Of a stretch of DNA of 64,000 bases, positions 10,791 to 21,194 are shown in pieces; position 1 is the stretch's first letter, and each line of letters opens with the position of its first letter. The position numbers and the translations under genes were made by a program. The DNA lies in the NCBI RefSeq assembly GCF_963583255.1, contig NC_084803.1, positions 25,704,428 to 25,768,427 on the forward strand. The letters are read 5' to 3'. A model generated the notes under the pieces. That model was not told the DNA's origin. It did not search any database and saw nothing but the letters and a program-made list of their open reading frames with translations. Source of the DNA: Pyrus communis (lineage: Eukaryota > Streptophyta > Magnoliopsida > Rosales > Rosaceae).

Positions 10791-11047
10791 CTTTGCGTGA
10801 CGCCACCTACGTTGTGCAAAGTTAGGAAAAAAATGGTAAAACATTCTTGGTTTGGCGTCAAAATCTTGAACGACGCACAAAACGTCGCTCAAATTGCCTT
10901 TGTGCGACGAAGGCTTGCGTCACGCAATGCTGTTTTGCGCGACATATGTGCCGCCGTGCAAAGTGTCGTCGCACAAAGGCAGTTTGCACGACATTTTGTG
11001 TTTAGAGTTGCGCAAATGTGTCGCGCAAACATGTTTTTGCACTAATG
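10791..11047. repeat. Terminal palindromic cluster and right end of CACTA-1
   Basis: Units include CTTTGCGTGACGCCACC with GTTGTGCAAAG, GCCTTTGTGCGACGAAGG with CGTCACGCAA, TTTTGCGCGACATATG, GTCGTCGCACAAAGG and TGTCGCGCAAACATG. The region ends GTTTTTGCACTAATG at 11047, a degenerate inverted copy of the CACTAGTAGGAAAAAC end of CACTA-2. GAT follows, but without the left end a target duplication cannot be checked. Confidence 0.7.
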
Positions 11048-11959
11048 GATTCTTTTATAGTCATGAAAGTCCTAGGATGGATTTAACCAGGAAAATGGTG
11101 AATAGGTTTCAACTTAAAATTTTAATTCAAATTTAGTGTTCAGTTTAATTTTCATATCCACAACAAATATCAAATTATCCTACACATATGCAATAAAAAA
11201 GATAATTAAAATGTGCACACAGGATGTAGTATTTAACGAGGTAAAGCCGACCACTGGGAAAATCCTCGGGCTCCCGAGTTAGGACAAACACTAAGAGAAA
11301 TGAGTACATAAAGAGATATAAAACTCATCAACTAGACACACATACTAGTAGGCAGTTTTGTCTCCATGCTTTGCTACTTGATCTCTCTTCAATCTAAGTA
11401 AAAGTGGCATGACAAAAACGCAATCGTCAGTCACCTTTTTCTTGAACTTTGCAGGATATTAACACAATCATGCAGAATGTATGTATGATGAAATGATGTT
11501 TGATTTTATGATGAAATGATATTTGAAAATCAACCAATTACGAAAATTACAAGGCACATTTTCATAATTGATTTTTGTAGACATGCAAATTTCGGTGAAA
11601 ATGAATGTTCATGAACGCATTAAATTTTGGCATGTGAGGGCTTGCGTGACATGCAAGGGCTTACGTGGCACGTACCATGTGTCTCAACAATTGTACACAT
11701 GGCATGTGATTCATCAAAAAATGGGAAGAGTCATCAAAGGGACATGTGTCAACATATGGCAAAAAAGGACTATTTGATTTTAATTTAAACAAATTAATTA
11801 ATTTAAATGAATTGATTTATTTTTTTTTTATATTTATTTAAATTAAATATTAATTGATGAAGTAAAGTCGCAAATCATGAACTGAGACACAAATCAAGTC
11901 CTGGTTCTTTAGTAGGCAAAGCTTGAAGAATCTATAAATAGGAGGCTCTAAGACAAAAA
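11048..11959. other. Spacer with possible LTR remnant upstream of Gypsy-1 gag
   Basis: No coding frame is found. A clear TATA box, TCTATAAATAGG, lies at 11931-11942, only about 30 bp before the first recognisable gag codons. That would fit an LTR promoter joined to gag by a deletion of R, U5 and the leader. 'ttaacgaggtaaagccgacc' near 11234 resembles a phrase common in plant LTRs. I found no matching copy near the other end of Gypsy-1, so the LTR reading is tentative. Confidence 0.35.
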
Positions 11960-12551
11960 AAAGGGTTCAGGAATGAACTAGCAGAACTAAGAACGATGGT
12001 GATGCAAAATGCTCACCCTCAAGCCCGTCCGATGTTCATAATCATCTACCGGAAGCCTTACGTAGCATATGTTGATGAACATAATCTTTTCCCTCTTAAT
12101 TTCAAGATGCTCGCTTTTCCAACTTTTAGTGGGGAACATTGTAGTGTGTCCTCTTTTCAAATTTTCAAACTATTTTGTGGCTTTTGAAGAAACCCCAACT
12201 ACAAGTCAAGGATGTTTGGAAACTCCTTGCTAGGGCTGGCTTCCCAGTGGTATTCTTTGTTGCCCCTTAATTCCATTGCTAATTTGGGGTAGATAGAAAC
12301 GGCTTTTCACAAGTAGTTTTATAGAGTAAAGTCAGAGATGACCATCAATGACTTGGTAGAGGTAAAGCAATATGAACATGAGTCTACATAGGACTTTATG
12401 ATGAGATTCAGGAAAACTAGTATAAGGTGCTAGTTTCTTATCAATCATACTCAACTTATAGCCATTGCATAGAAGGCTTTAAGGTTGCCTCTGATAAAGA
12501 AGTTTTATGATGTACAATTTAATGAACTCCAAGAGTTGGTGATTACGGCTA
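11960..12551 (+). pseudogene. Gypsy-1 gag, 5' part
   Basis: Fragments of a Retrotrans_gag domain are readable with several stops and shifts: RKPYVAYVDEHNLFPLNFK, then LAFPTFSGE, a region equivalent to NYKxRMFGNSL, YSLLPLNSIA and EMTINDLVEVKQYEHES, and finally KKFYDVQFNELQELVI just before the CACTA-2 insertion. The frame at 12551 is one base into a codon. It is completed exactly by the base pair following the second CTA at 23197-23199, so the two gag halves are one gene split by the transposon. Confidence 0.85.
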
Positions 12552-12923
12552 CACTAGTAGGAAAAACAGCTTGCTCGACGAAACATATTTCGTCGCAAAA
12601 GAGGTACTTGCATGATGAAAAAACACTATCGTCGCGCAAAAAAGGTAGGAAAGAAAAAAAAAATTGCGTGATGAAAAACTATTGTCGTCGCACAAAGTCA
12701 GTAAGAAAAATATGGGATAATTGTTTTGGTGCGAAAAACATGAACGACGAAGCAGGGGACCTTTGTGCGACAAAGAGCTCGTTGCGTAAGTTACTATTAG
12801 TTTTCAGTCAAACCATTAAGAGCATATGAATCTGAGGAATCAATACTATATTTATGGCAGATATTTGCGCGACAAAGACCTTCGTCGTGCAAGGTTTACG
12901 CGACAAAGAATTCGTTGTGCAAC
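12552..12923. repeat. CACTA-2 left TIR and palindromic cluster 1
   Basis: After the CACTA end come inverted pairs such as CTCGACGAAACATATTTCGTCG, read as CTCGACGAA against TTTCGTCG, then GTCGCGCAAAAAAGG, TTGCGTGATGAAAA with GTCGTCGCACAAAG, CCTTTGTGCGACAAAGAG, and TTTGCGCGACAAAGACC with TTCGTCGTGCAA. The cluster ends at TTCGTTGTGCAAC, touching the TATA box of gene a. In characterised CACTA elements such subterminal repeats bind the element's own protein. Confidence 0.85.
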
Positions 12924-12981
12924 TCTATAAATATGCACTTCTGCTCTCCTTATTCTTCACAATTCTTTTGCATTTGCTAAG
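12924..12981 (+). promoter_or_regulatory. TATA box and leader of CACTA-2 gene a
   Basis: CTATAAATAT at 12924-12933 follows cluster 1 with no gap. A short pyrimidine-rich leader (CTTCTGCTCTCCTTATTCTTC) of about 45 bases separates it from the ATG at 12982. Confidence 0.65.
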
Positions 12982-13372
12982 ATGGATGATAAAATTCGGG
13001 ATCAAAGTGTGCCTGCCAACCTGTATGATTTGGGGCAATATATGGAGTTCGCACATGCAATAGGTGTGGCCATGCATAATAATTGTCCTACTACAGAGTG
13101 GTGTTCTTGGAAATATGTGCCTGTAGATGTGAAGAAGGCGGCGATGGATGAATTATTAGTAAGTATAATGCTGATGGATGCATAATTAATTTTGTGACAT
13201 TTTTTTTTGTTATATGTTGGAATTAATTATTTGCATATATGTGTAACAGTGTAAGTATACTCTTGATGATGATACAAATGAAGAGTTGATGAAGTTGATG
13301 AAGGCGGCGTTGAAGGGAGGTTACAAGCGATGGTGTGAGGACGTCGAGCAAAATGGAGGACCATCGAAATAG
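12982..13372 (+). CDS. CACTA-2 gene a: small Transposase_24-like protein, 99 residues, two exons
   Basis: Exon 1 is 12982-13158 (59 codons) and exon 2 is 13250-13372 (40 codons plus TAG). The intron starts GTAAGT, ends AACAG and falls between codons. The frame is open throughout, unlike its neighbours. Exon 1 ends with WKYVPVDVKKAAMDELL and exon 2 starts CKYTLDDDTNEELMKLMKAA followed by GGYKRWCEDVEQ. Gene c has the same layout (WKVMPDKVRMKMRSYLS, intron, then NYNFDDINDDML and ERYKQWKSDL), so I take gene a as a short paralogue of the Transposase_24 type. Those proteins are linked to En/Spm transposition, but this one lacks the C-terminal half. It is preceded directly by a motif cluster and TATA box. 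Binding to the element's repeats is a guess. Confidence 0.68.
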
Positions 13373-13579
13373 TAGCTTCAAATTTATGCTTTTAAGGGCA
13401 ATATTTAAATTTAAGGTTTTGTATAAGTTATGTATTTGGACTTAATTAGGCTTTAATTCCTGTTTGGTTTTTAAAATAATTGAATGGATTAAGGTATTAA
13501 TTATTTTTAGAATAAATATTTAACTGAATATTTGTTTGTAATTATAAAGTTTACGTAAATTTTATAATTACAATCAATC

Positions 13580-13776
13580 ACGTTTGTCACTAAATAGATT
13601 ATGTGACAATAGTTTCGTCATGCAAGACTACTATGCGAGACGAATGGAAACTATCGTCACGCATGAATATGGTCAGATTGCATTCAAACGCTCCCATTTA
13701 TTGTGTTGTTATGACGCGTTCGCATGATAAATAGAGGTCTTTGCGCGATGAATTGGTTCGTGGCGCAAAGGGTTCC
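13580..13776. repeat. Palindromic cluster 2, upstream of gene b
   Basis: Units include CACGTTTGTCACTAAATAG with ATGTGACAATAG, TTTCGTCATGCAAGAC, TATGCGAGACGAATGG with TATCGTCACGCATG, and TTTGCGCGATGAATTGG with TTCGTGGCGCAAAGG. The last touches the promoter of gene b. Confidence 0.75.
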
Positions 13777-13780
13777 TAGT

Positions 13781-13837
13781 GCTATATAAACACAGTTTCA
13801 GAACCCTAATTTTCAAAAATCTTTTGTTTCAAAAGCA
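13781..13837 (+). promoter_or_regulatory. TATA box and leader of CACTA-2 gene b
   Basis: GCTATATAAACAC at 13781-13793 lies a few bases after cluster 2. A 45-base leader containing AACCCTAATTTTC leads to the ATG at 13838. Spacing matches gene a. Confidence 0.62.
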
Positions 13838-14291
13838 ATGGCCGATTCTGGAGAAGGTTTTGGCAAAATGAAAGTTGTAGTGCGATCAGAGAGGTATCCA
13901 TGGAAGAAAATGTTGTACTTTGAAGGCAAAAGTATGGCTAAGGCGTACGCCGAACTTATTTTTGATATTGGTGGTTTGGTGTAGAGGGAATGTTCTGTCG
14001 AGTTTGAGTCTTGGAAAAAGTTGCCTGAAGAGTTGAAGAAGTCCATGCTGGGAGTGATATTGGTAAGTTTGTATTAAATAATTTATAATTATTTTTGTTA
14101 AAATGTAGTATTTTTTAAATTACTAACTTATTATTATTGGTATTAATTTAGGTTCATTGGGATGTTGACAAAACCAATGAGAAGCATTGGAAGTATCTAG
14201 ATGAACTTTCAGGAAGCGTTTCTGGCAGTGGAAGTTTGATGTGCTGCGGGATACAGAGCGAGGTGATGTTGCCTTGAAGGAGGAGGATTGA
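13838..14291 (+). pseudogene. CACTA-2 gene b: second small Transposase_24-like paralogue, broken
   Basis: Exon 1 is 13838-14062 and starts MADSGEGFGKMKVVVRSERY. It has an in-frame TAG at 13982-13984 and ends ESWKKLPEELKKSMLGVIL at a GTAAGT donor. Exon 2 starts at 14152 after TTTAG with VHWDVDKTNEKHWKYLDEL. A one-base shift near 14210 is then needed to reach RKRFWQWKFDVLRDTE and the stop at 14289-14291. The layout (W-x-x-L-P, intron after GVIL, then D-x-TNE and a W-x-W-K block) parallels genes a and c, including the intron position and phase. The two lesions make it a pseudogene unless the shift marks an unrecognised splice. Function would be as for gene a. Confidence 0.62.
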
Positions 14292-14544
14292 AGTTGAATT
14301 GTATTTTTTTTTATATATATAATAAGATTTTTAGGACTTTATATTTATTTTAATTAATAAATTTATGTTATGTGGATGAGTATTAATATTTACATTAGTT
14401 TGTATTTGTATTTAGGATAATAAATTAGTTTGGTTAATTAATTTAATGTTTAATTATATTTAATTTTTTAATTTATATTAAAATAAAAATTTTAATTACG
14501 TAAAAAGAAAATGGAAACACATAAAAAATTTTATAAAATATGCA

Positions 14545-14705
14545 TTTTGCGAGACGAAAAATGTTTTTGTCGCACAATTTGTGTAAATAATAAATTATAA
14601 AGTAAAGGAAATTTTTTTTTTTTTAAAATGTAAACTTGCGCGACGAAATCATTGTTAGTCACGCAAAGGGTATTTGCTTCGTATAGGGTATTTAGCTGTG
14701 CAAAG
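14545..14705. repeat. Palindromic cluster 3, upstream of the TNP2 gene
   Basis: Units are TTTTGCGAGACGAAAAATG with TTTTGTCGCACAATTT, and ACTTGCGCGACGAAATC with GTTAGTCACGCAAAGGG, then AGCTGTGCAAAGGC. A CT-rich leader follows. Confidence 0.72.
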
Positions 14706-15590
14706 GCAAATTGCAGTAAAACTGCAGATTTAGCCTCTGCACTCTTCCCCTTCATTTTTCTTCAATCCGGCATCCGTTATTTCCATTTTCTCTCAATTTC
14801 ATCATCTAATACTCCCTCCATCTTCTTCTCTAGGTTGATCGAGCTATCTCGGTGTGTTTGGTTAGCAATTTTTTTTTTGTTAGGGTAAAAGTATTAATCT
14901 AAATTCATACTAACGCCATGAATTTCGTTGTCTATAGGGATATTGTGTGTGATTAGCAATTGGTGGAGAACGATTGAGAAGGTATTTTCTTTGTTTTATT
15001 TTTTAAAATATCAAATTAATTAAATTATGTTGAACTTATGTTGTTAAGTTTATATTGTGTTGTGAAATTATGTTTATATTATGTTGTTAAATTTGTACGT
15101 GACGTACAAATATGTGTTGTGATGTACGGAGTTAATTGTAATTAACTTCGTACTTGTTTGTTTTTTTTTAGTAAAACTTAGTTTCCCGTTTGAGGATTAG
15201 TTGGATTTCGTGCATGGATGTGAAAGTATGATTGCGGTCTAATTAATTCTTCAATTGTCCCATTATTTAGACAGTTTGGGAATGCACAGTTATGGCACGT
15301 AGTTTATGGTTGAAGGATTAGGTTTCGGTTGTGGAGATTTCGATGTCATCTCTGTACATTCTTCGGGGTGGTACATAGGTATTTCATATCTACGTTGTCC
15401 ATCTAAAGAACTGTACAGAGATGCTGCCAAAATTCATCCACGTCGAAATCTAATCTGATGTAGCCAGAAATTACGTGACATAACTATGCATTCCCGAATG
15501 GGATAGGACCCTTACTGAAGGCATAAGGTGACATTATCATTTGAATGAAGTTGTTGTGATTGTTGTAATATTATTGTGGTTGCAGGAATT
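14706..15590 (+). other. Leader and upstream intron(s) of the TNP2 gene
   Basis: CT-rich sequence (14730-14835, for example CCTCCATCTTCTTCTCTAG) runs out of cluster 3, as at the other modules. The remainder is A/T-rich non-coding sequence that ends in TTGTGGTTGCAG just before the TNP2 start codon, a good splice acceptor at about 15585. No other gene is seen. Confidence 0.5.
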
Positions 15591-18188
15591 ATGGACAGGA
15601 CGTGGATACATAACCCAAATAGATGCACAGACAAATACTTCGATGGAATCGAGGATTTTATTGACTTTGCACGTACACACAACCCAGGTGCAACTAGAAT
15701 TCGGTGTCCTTGTAGGAGGTGTAACAACACGTTAAGGGAGACAATTGAAAATGCTCGATGTCATTTAGTAAGGAATGGAATGGTTGAGACCTATAATACT
15801 TGGAACCATCATGAGGAACAATTAGATACTCTTCATCTTCAAAAGGCACAAGAGTGGACAATGTTGAAACTATTATGGATCTTAATGAACAAGTCATGGA
15901 TATTATAAATGATGCTTTTCCATTTGCATCGACCAACACTAATTAGGAAGGGGAAGATGACGTGCCTACACCAATGGACAGTGCAGAGTTCGAACAATAT
16001 GTAAAACTATTAAAAAATGCCAACCAAGGGTTATACCTGGGGTGTGAGAGCTTTTCAATTCTCACGGCCATTGTGGAACTAATGCACAAAAAAATAAAGT
16101 ATCATATGTCGAACCAGTGTTTCGATTACTTTTTGGGGGTTTTCAAGAGAATGCTTCCAAAGGACAATTGTTTGTCGAAAGACCATAGACATGCCCAAAA
16201 GGTGTTGAATGGTTTTGGATTGGGTTATGAAAAAATTCACACTTGCAAAAACAATTGTATTTTAGTCTACAAAGAGAATAAAGCATTGGATAAATGCCCT
16301 GTATGCAATAAGTCGAGGTTCAAAATGACAACTCATAATAGAATGACTAAGATCCCACAAAAAGTCATGCGTTATTTGCCTTTGAAACCTAGGTTACAGT
16401 GATTGTATATGTCGACATATACTACCACCGACATAAGATGACATAAGGAAAAACTGGTAGACGACGATGTGATGAGGCATCTTGCAGATGGGGAGGCATG
16501 GAAAGAGTTTGATCATAGGTTCCCCGAGTTTGCTGCTGATCCCTGGAAAGTTAGATTGGGGCTTGCCACTGATGGATTCAATCCGTTTAGGGTTTTAAAC
16601 CAACACTACAACACTTGGCCAATTTTTGTATTCCCATATAATTTGCCCCCTTGGAAATGCATGAAAAAAGAATACATGAGGATGACTCTTTTGATAACTG
16701 AGGATCCTGGTAGGTCAATCGATGTTTACTTAAGGCCGTTGGTTGATGAGCTAAAGGATTTATGGACAAACTGTGTGCGCACGTATGATAAGTGCACTGG
16801 GAAGATGTTCACTTTGCAGGTAGCAGTTATGTGGACTATGAACGATTTTCTTGCATATGCAATGGTTTCTAGGTGATGGTTTACTTGCCCGAAAGAGGCA
16901 TTACTTGCTGGTCCTGTCAACTATTGTTGGATGTATCCAATAGAAAGGTATATAATCCTCATCATTGGTTTATGCATCATTAACCCACGCTTACTAATTT
17001 GTATCGTATCATTTTATTTTGGCAGGCTTCTCGGGGAATTGAAAACAAGTGTACATAACAAGGCGAAGCCCAAATGATCAATTATAGAGGCTTGGGTTCA
17101 ATGTGAGTCACTTACATTTTGTGGAATGTATTTAAAAGATGTGGAGATAACTTTCAATCATCCTCAACGCAATAATGACAGGGGTGTGAGAAAGTAGAAA
17201 CTTTCTATTTTTGCCTAATGCACACAACCCTTTGGAGGTCCTGTACAAGGCGAGTCATTTTCCAAAAATGACATGGAGGTATCGCATTGGTTCGTATTGA
17301 ACAATTGGGACAAGATAATGGCATACCTAGATGAGCATGAAGAGATGATGAAGCGAGAACATCCATCACATTTGTATGGCAAGAAACACCGAGAATTGTT
17401 TCCACGGTGGTTTCTTGAATATGTAAGTTATAAGTGTTTTGTATTTGACATATATATTGTAGTATTTAATTTTCTCAAACTAACAGGTGTATGTTTTTGT
17501 ATAATTTTATGTGAATAAATTGAAAGTGCATGAGATGACAAGATGTGTGAGCAAAACAGTGGTGTCCATGTCTTCGGTGGAGGCGAAAGTACGAACATTG
17601 ATTTCTATGGCAAACTAACAATTGTCGTGCAATTGTTTTACAAAGACATATGCCAAGTGATCATGTTTAAATGTCAATGGTTTGATACAAACCCAAATTA
17701 GCAAGGAAATGCTAAAATCGACCATGGCTTACTATCTGTGAACACTAATAGAACTTGGTACGATGACGACCCTTACATTTTGGCAAACATGGCAAAACAA
17801 ATTGTGTATCTAGATGACCCTAAAGCTGGGAGAGGTAGAAAGTTGTTCAGAAGATGGATCAAAGGAACATGCATGCTATAACAGAACAGGACCCTACTAA
17901 CGACGACGTTGGCAATGTCGCTGACCAACGTTTAGAATCTGCAATGGAAATGATGCAGAAACACTTTGAGATACAAATCTTATCCAAGAACCATTTTAGA
18001 TACAAGGAGTGGCTTCAATAGAAATACCAATTCAGTCAATTACAATTGACCTCGGTAATCTTCGACGATACAATGGTGTAGTGGGCCAGAATGACGACGG
18101 TGACGTACCTATTGAGGAAGAGGATTGGGAGACCAAAAGTGACGATAGCGACAATAACGAAAGTTATTATAGTTCGGATGATGAATAA
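15591..18188 (+). pseudogene. TNP2-type CACTA transposase, internally deleted and interrupted
   Basis: It starts MDRTWIHNPNRCTDKYFDGI, then IRCPCRRCNN and VRNGMVETYNTW, the Transpos_assoc domain. Transposase_21 follows: GLYLGCESFSILTAIVELM, HTCKNNCILVYKEN, DKCPVCNKSRFK, VRLGLATDGFNPF, NLPPWKCMKKEYM and QVAVMWTMNDFLAYAMVS. At about 16876 the text jumps to PVNYCWMYPIERY, from the DUF4218 region, so most of the catalytic centre is missing. DUF4218 then DUF4216 remnants follow (HWFVLNNWDKI, FPRWFLEYV, then MFKCQWFDTNPN and WYDDDPYILANMAKQIVYLD). A frameshift near 15850 and stops at 15943, 16400, 16436 and 16874 add to the damage. The family cuts and pastes the element in the nucleus; this copy cannot. 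Confidence 0.9.
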
Positions 18189-18334
18189 TGCAATTTATTT
18201 GTGACTTGCTATGTAAAACATATTAAATGATTTTTGTTTGTAATTTATTTATCTTATGTTATAAATAAATTGTTGTTATTTGAATAAATATAAATTCAAA
18301 CAAAATTTGACCCGGGTAAATTAATTTCCCTTTT

Positions 18335-18445
18335 GTCACGCAAAGAGTTGAAAAGTTAGACTTTTTAGAGAGCACGAAAATAATTTCGTGAAAATTTGAA
18401 TTTTTTGCACAACGAAAATCTTCGATTTGTCGTGCAAGAACCTCG
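18335..18445. repeat. Palindromic cluster 4, upstream of gene c
   Basis: CCCTTTTGTCACGCAAAGAG, AATAATTTCGTG and TTTTTTGCACAACGAAAATC with TTTGTCGTGCAAGAAC are weaker forms of the unit. A CT-rich leader follows at once. Confidence 0.65.
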
Positions 18446-21194
18446 GGATTAAACTGAAATCGCAAACACTTTCCCCTCACCTCTTCCTCTCTGTAAACTC
18501 TCCCTCTGACAGCTATCTCCCTTAGCTCTCCCTCGCACTCTCTCTTCCTCCTCCAACAACCTTATCTCTTCCTTCGATGACAGTCCTCTCTCTCTGAGGT
18601 AATTTTCAATTTACTTAACTCTAGTAAATTTATGAATTAGGGTTCTAATGTCCTTTGATTTTTATAATTAATTGATTTCTGGTTGCTTGAAATCTAATGC
18701 TTTGAATATGGCTTCTAATCTTCTTTGATAATTGCTTTGATTTTTTTATAATTGATGTTTATACACATAATCTGCCGACTGCAAATTCGTGGTAGGTGGG
18801 TGAGGGTAGTATTACAAAGTCAGTGCCATTGATGGGTTGTGCTTGTTAAAGAGCTACACTGTGTTGTTTGTAAATTTAAATTAATGGGTTGTGCTTGTTG
18901 AAGAGCTATGCTCTGTTACTATCAAAAGAGGGTGTGACAAGTTTATGGATTGAATACTTGCAACAATTTAATTAGTTATCAATGGCATGCTTTAGTATGG
19001 CCTAGGAAACCACATATATATATGAACACACAGTCGAGGGAAAATTAGGGAACATCTCTGGAATCTGGTTCAATATTGAGTTATAGTGAGATGATTGTAT
19101 AGAAGGGTGACAAAAGCTCTTATCATGTAAATATTAATTGGAAAGCAACATGATGAAATACTTAATTGCTTTTCTAGTCATGTCAAAAATGTCAACATTA
19201 AAAGTTGGTCTGAGAAGGTTTTTTTTTTTGAGTTGTTTGAGTTCAATTCAACAAACTATTTAATTGCAATCTGGTCATGTCAACATTAGCAATTGGTCTA
19301 AGAAGGGTACTATTTTTTCTTTGACTGTAATCTGTTGTTGAGTTGTTTTTTTGCAAAACAATTGAATCTATTTAACTGCACTTTTATTTTCCACCTTGGT
19401 TCATCTTGAATTCTGTGCATTCAATGGGTTTATTTCAGTTTTCTTTTAAATTTTGTCTTCTCAATAGTACTTTGGGATAAAATCATTTTTGTGTCTATCA
19501 AGTATAGTGGAGATTGGGTGAAGATAACATTGGTAACATTGTTATATTTGAGCTACAGCTCAACTTGCCTGTTTTGAGGTGGACATTGGGTGATGTTTGT
19601 TGTACAGTTCAATGATCTTTTATGGTTCAAGCACTATCTAACTTATAGCTTGATTTTGAACTTGTACATAAGCATAAGTTGTGTTAAAATTCTTGATGCC
19701 GGTTGTTGGGAATGTAAATGTTGATTGGAAGAGTTAAAGTTTGAGTCTGTCACTAATTGTGAAATCAATATAGTAGATGCTACTACTATTAAGCATGGTC
19801 AAAGCTCTTCCATGGTTATGATTTTTTCACTAGTGATTGAATCATTCTGTTCATTTGTGTATGAATTGTACAAACATGTGTGGAGTCCCACTACATTATG
19901 CACTATAATTAGAGAGGGCTGCTTTAGTGTTTAGGTATATTTGGGTAAAGATAAGGATGTTGTGTTTGTATTGTGTTGATATGATTCCGAACTAATTCTT
20001 ATTGCAATTGCTTTCCTTAATAAGGTTTGCTATCCTATCAAGAAGGATGAAATGCATGTTTTACAAGATGTTATATCCGGGCATTGTTATATTTTCAGTT
20101 TAACTGATTGAACACTGGGTAAAGAAAACTAATTGATTGAACACAAGGATGAAATACATGTTCATATTTGTGTTGCTTTCTTTAATAAAGTTTTGTGTTT
20201 CTTTATTCCTCATCATTTGTTATATCTGTGCATTGTTATATGGTCACACCCAACGGTGTTATGCACATTTTGCCTTGAAAAAAAAGAGATAAAAAGTATA
20301 AAGTGAGCTTTCTTCTTTCTCACTTGTGTTTATTATGTATGTCTAGTTAGGTGGAACTCTCCCAATTATATACGAATTTCATCTTGAGGCTTCAGAACTA
20401 GAATTGTAATCAGAACATCCATCACATTTATATCAACTTTATCCAACTTTATCCAACGTTATCCAGTTGGTCCCAGGCTCTCCCAAGCGCCGACATCATT
20501 AGCCTGTTCAGTGGCACTACATGTTAGCGCCAGGCGTCGTCACTGCCGCCCCCTCGCTTGACACATCGGCATCCACTATTGATGCCTCGGGGTCCCAACA
20601 AGGTAAACATGTGATAAACGTTGAGAACTGAATTTTTCTATAGTACCTTGGTGATTTCTCCATATAAATTGTTCCATCTCATACAGGAAGATCAATTAAG
20701 CTTTGGAACCTGAAAGCTTGTCATTTTATTTCTAATAACTGCTCGAATAAATCTCTTATGCTAAATTTTGTCAATATTTATATTGTTAATAAAATTTTCC
20801 GTATTCTGTTATCAGTGTTTCATATAAATGATTCTATTTGTTAGAGCTTGAATGACAATGGTCGATTTACTATCAAACCTGCAACTTGAATTCAACATAA
20901 TGTAACAACAAACAACTTAAAAACTAAGTTGCTAAATAGAATGTGGAAGTTAAATGTTCCTCATGAGATTAAAATTTTTAGTTGCCTTTTGATTCTGGAT
21001 AGGTTACAAACTAGATATACACTATGTCATATTTCACTTGACATCCACTACTGAAGCATTCAATTGTTGTGATTATTGTTGGATATCATATATTATTCAT
21101 TACAATGTCAGAGTTTGGGAATTGTTATAACTTTAGGGAGGTTCTGCCGAAATTTTGATTTACTTTGTTGTGTTTGTTTGACTATTTTTTATTT
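18446..21194 (+). other. CT-rich leader and long non-coding stretch before gene c
   Basis: 18475-18596 is a pyrimidine-rich leader ending CTCTCTCTGAG followed by GTAATT, a probable exon end and donor. The next 2.6 kb is A/T-rich with no coding frame I trust and may be one long intron of gene c. The phrase 'attaatgggttgtgcttgttgaagagcta' occurs twice in variant form near 18830 and 18885. Weak CACTA-internal coding cannot be excluded. Confidence 0.45.

Larger units (their letters stand above)
4607..11047. mobile_element. CACTA-derived composite region (CACTA-1) with satellite array and captured gene piece
   Basis: The right end, read on the minus strand, starts CATTAGTGCAAAAAC and runs into GCGCGACA units; this parallels the 5' end of CACTA-2 (CACTAGTAGGAAAAAC followed by CTCGACGAA), with C to T at position 3 of the CACTA box. 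Clusters of the family's palindromic units lie at 5341-5475, 9805-9932 and 10791-11047. I could not find a matching left end; it may lie beyond Copia-1. No transposase coding was seen, so the region is non-autonomous or a fragment, and the left limit given is only where Copia-1 stops. Confidence 0.6.
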
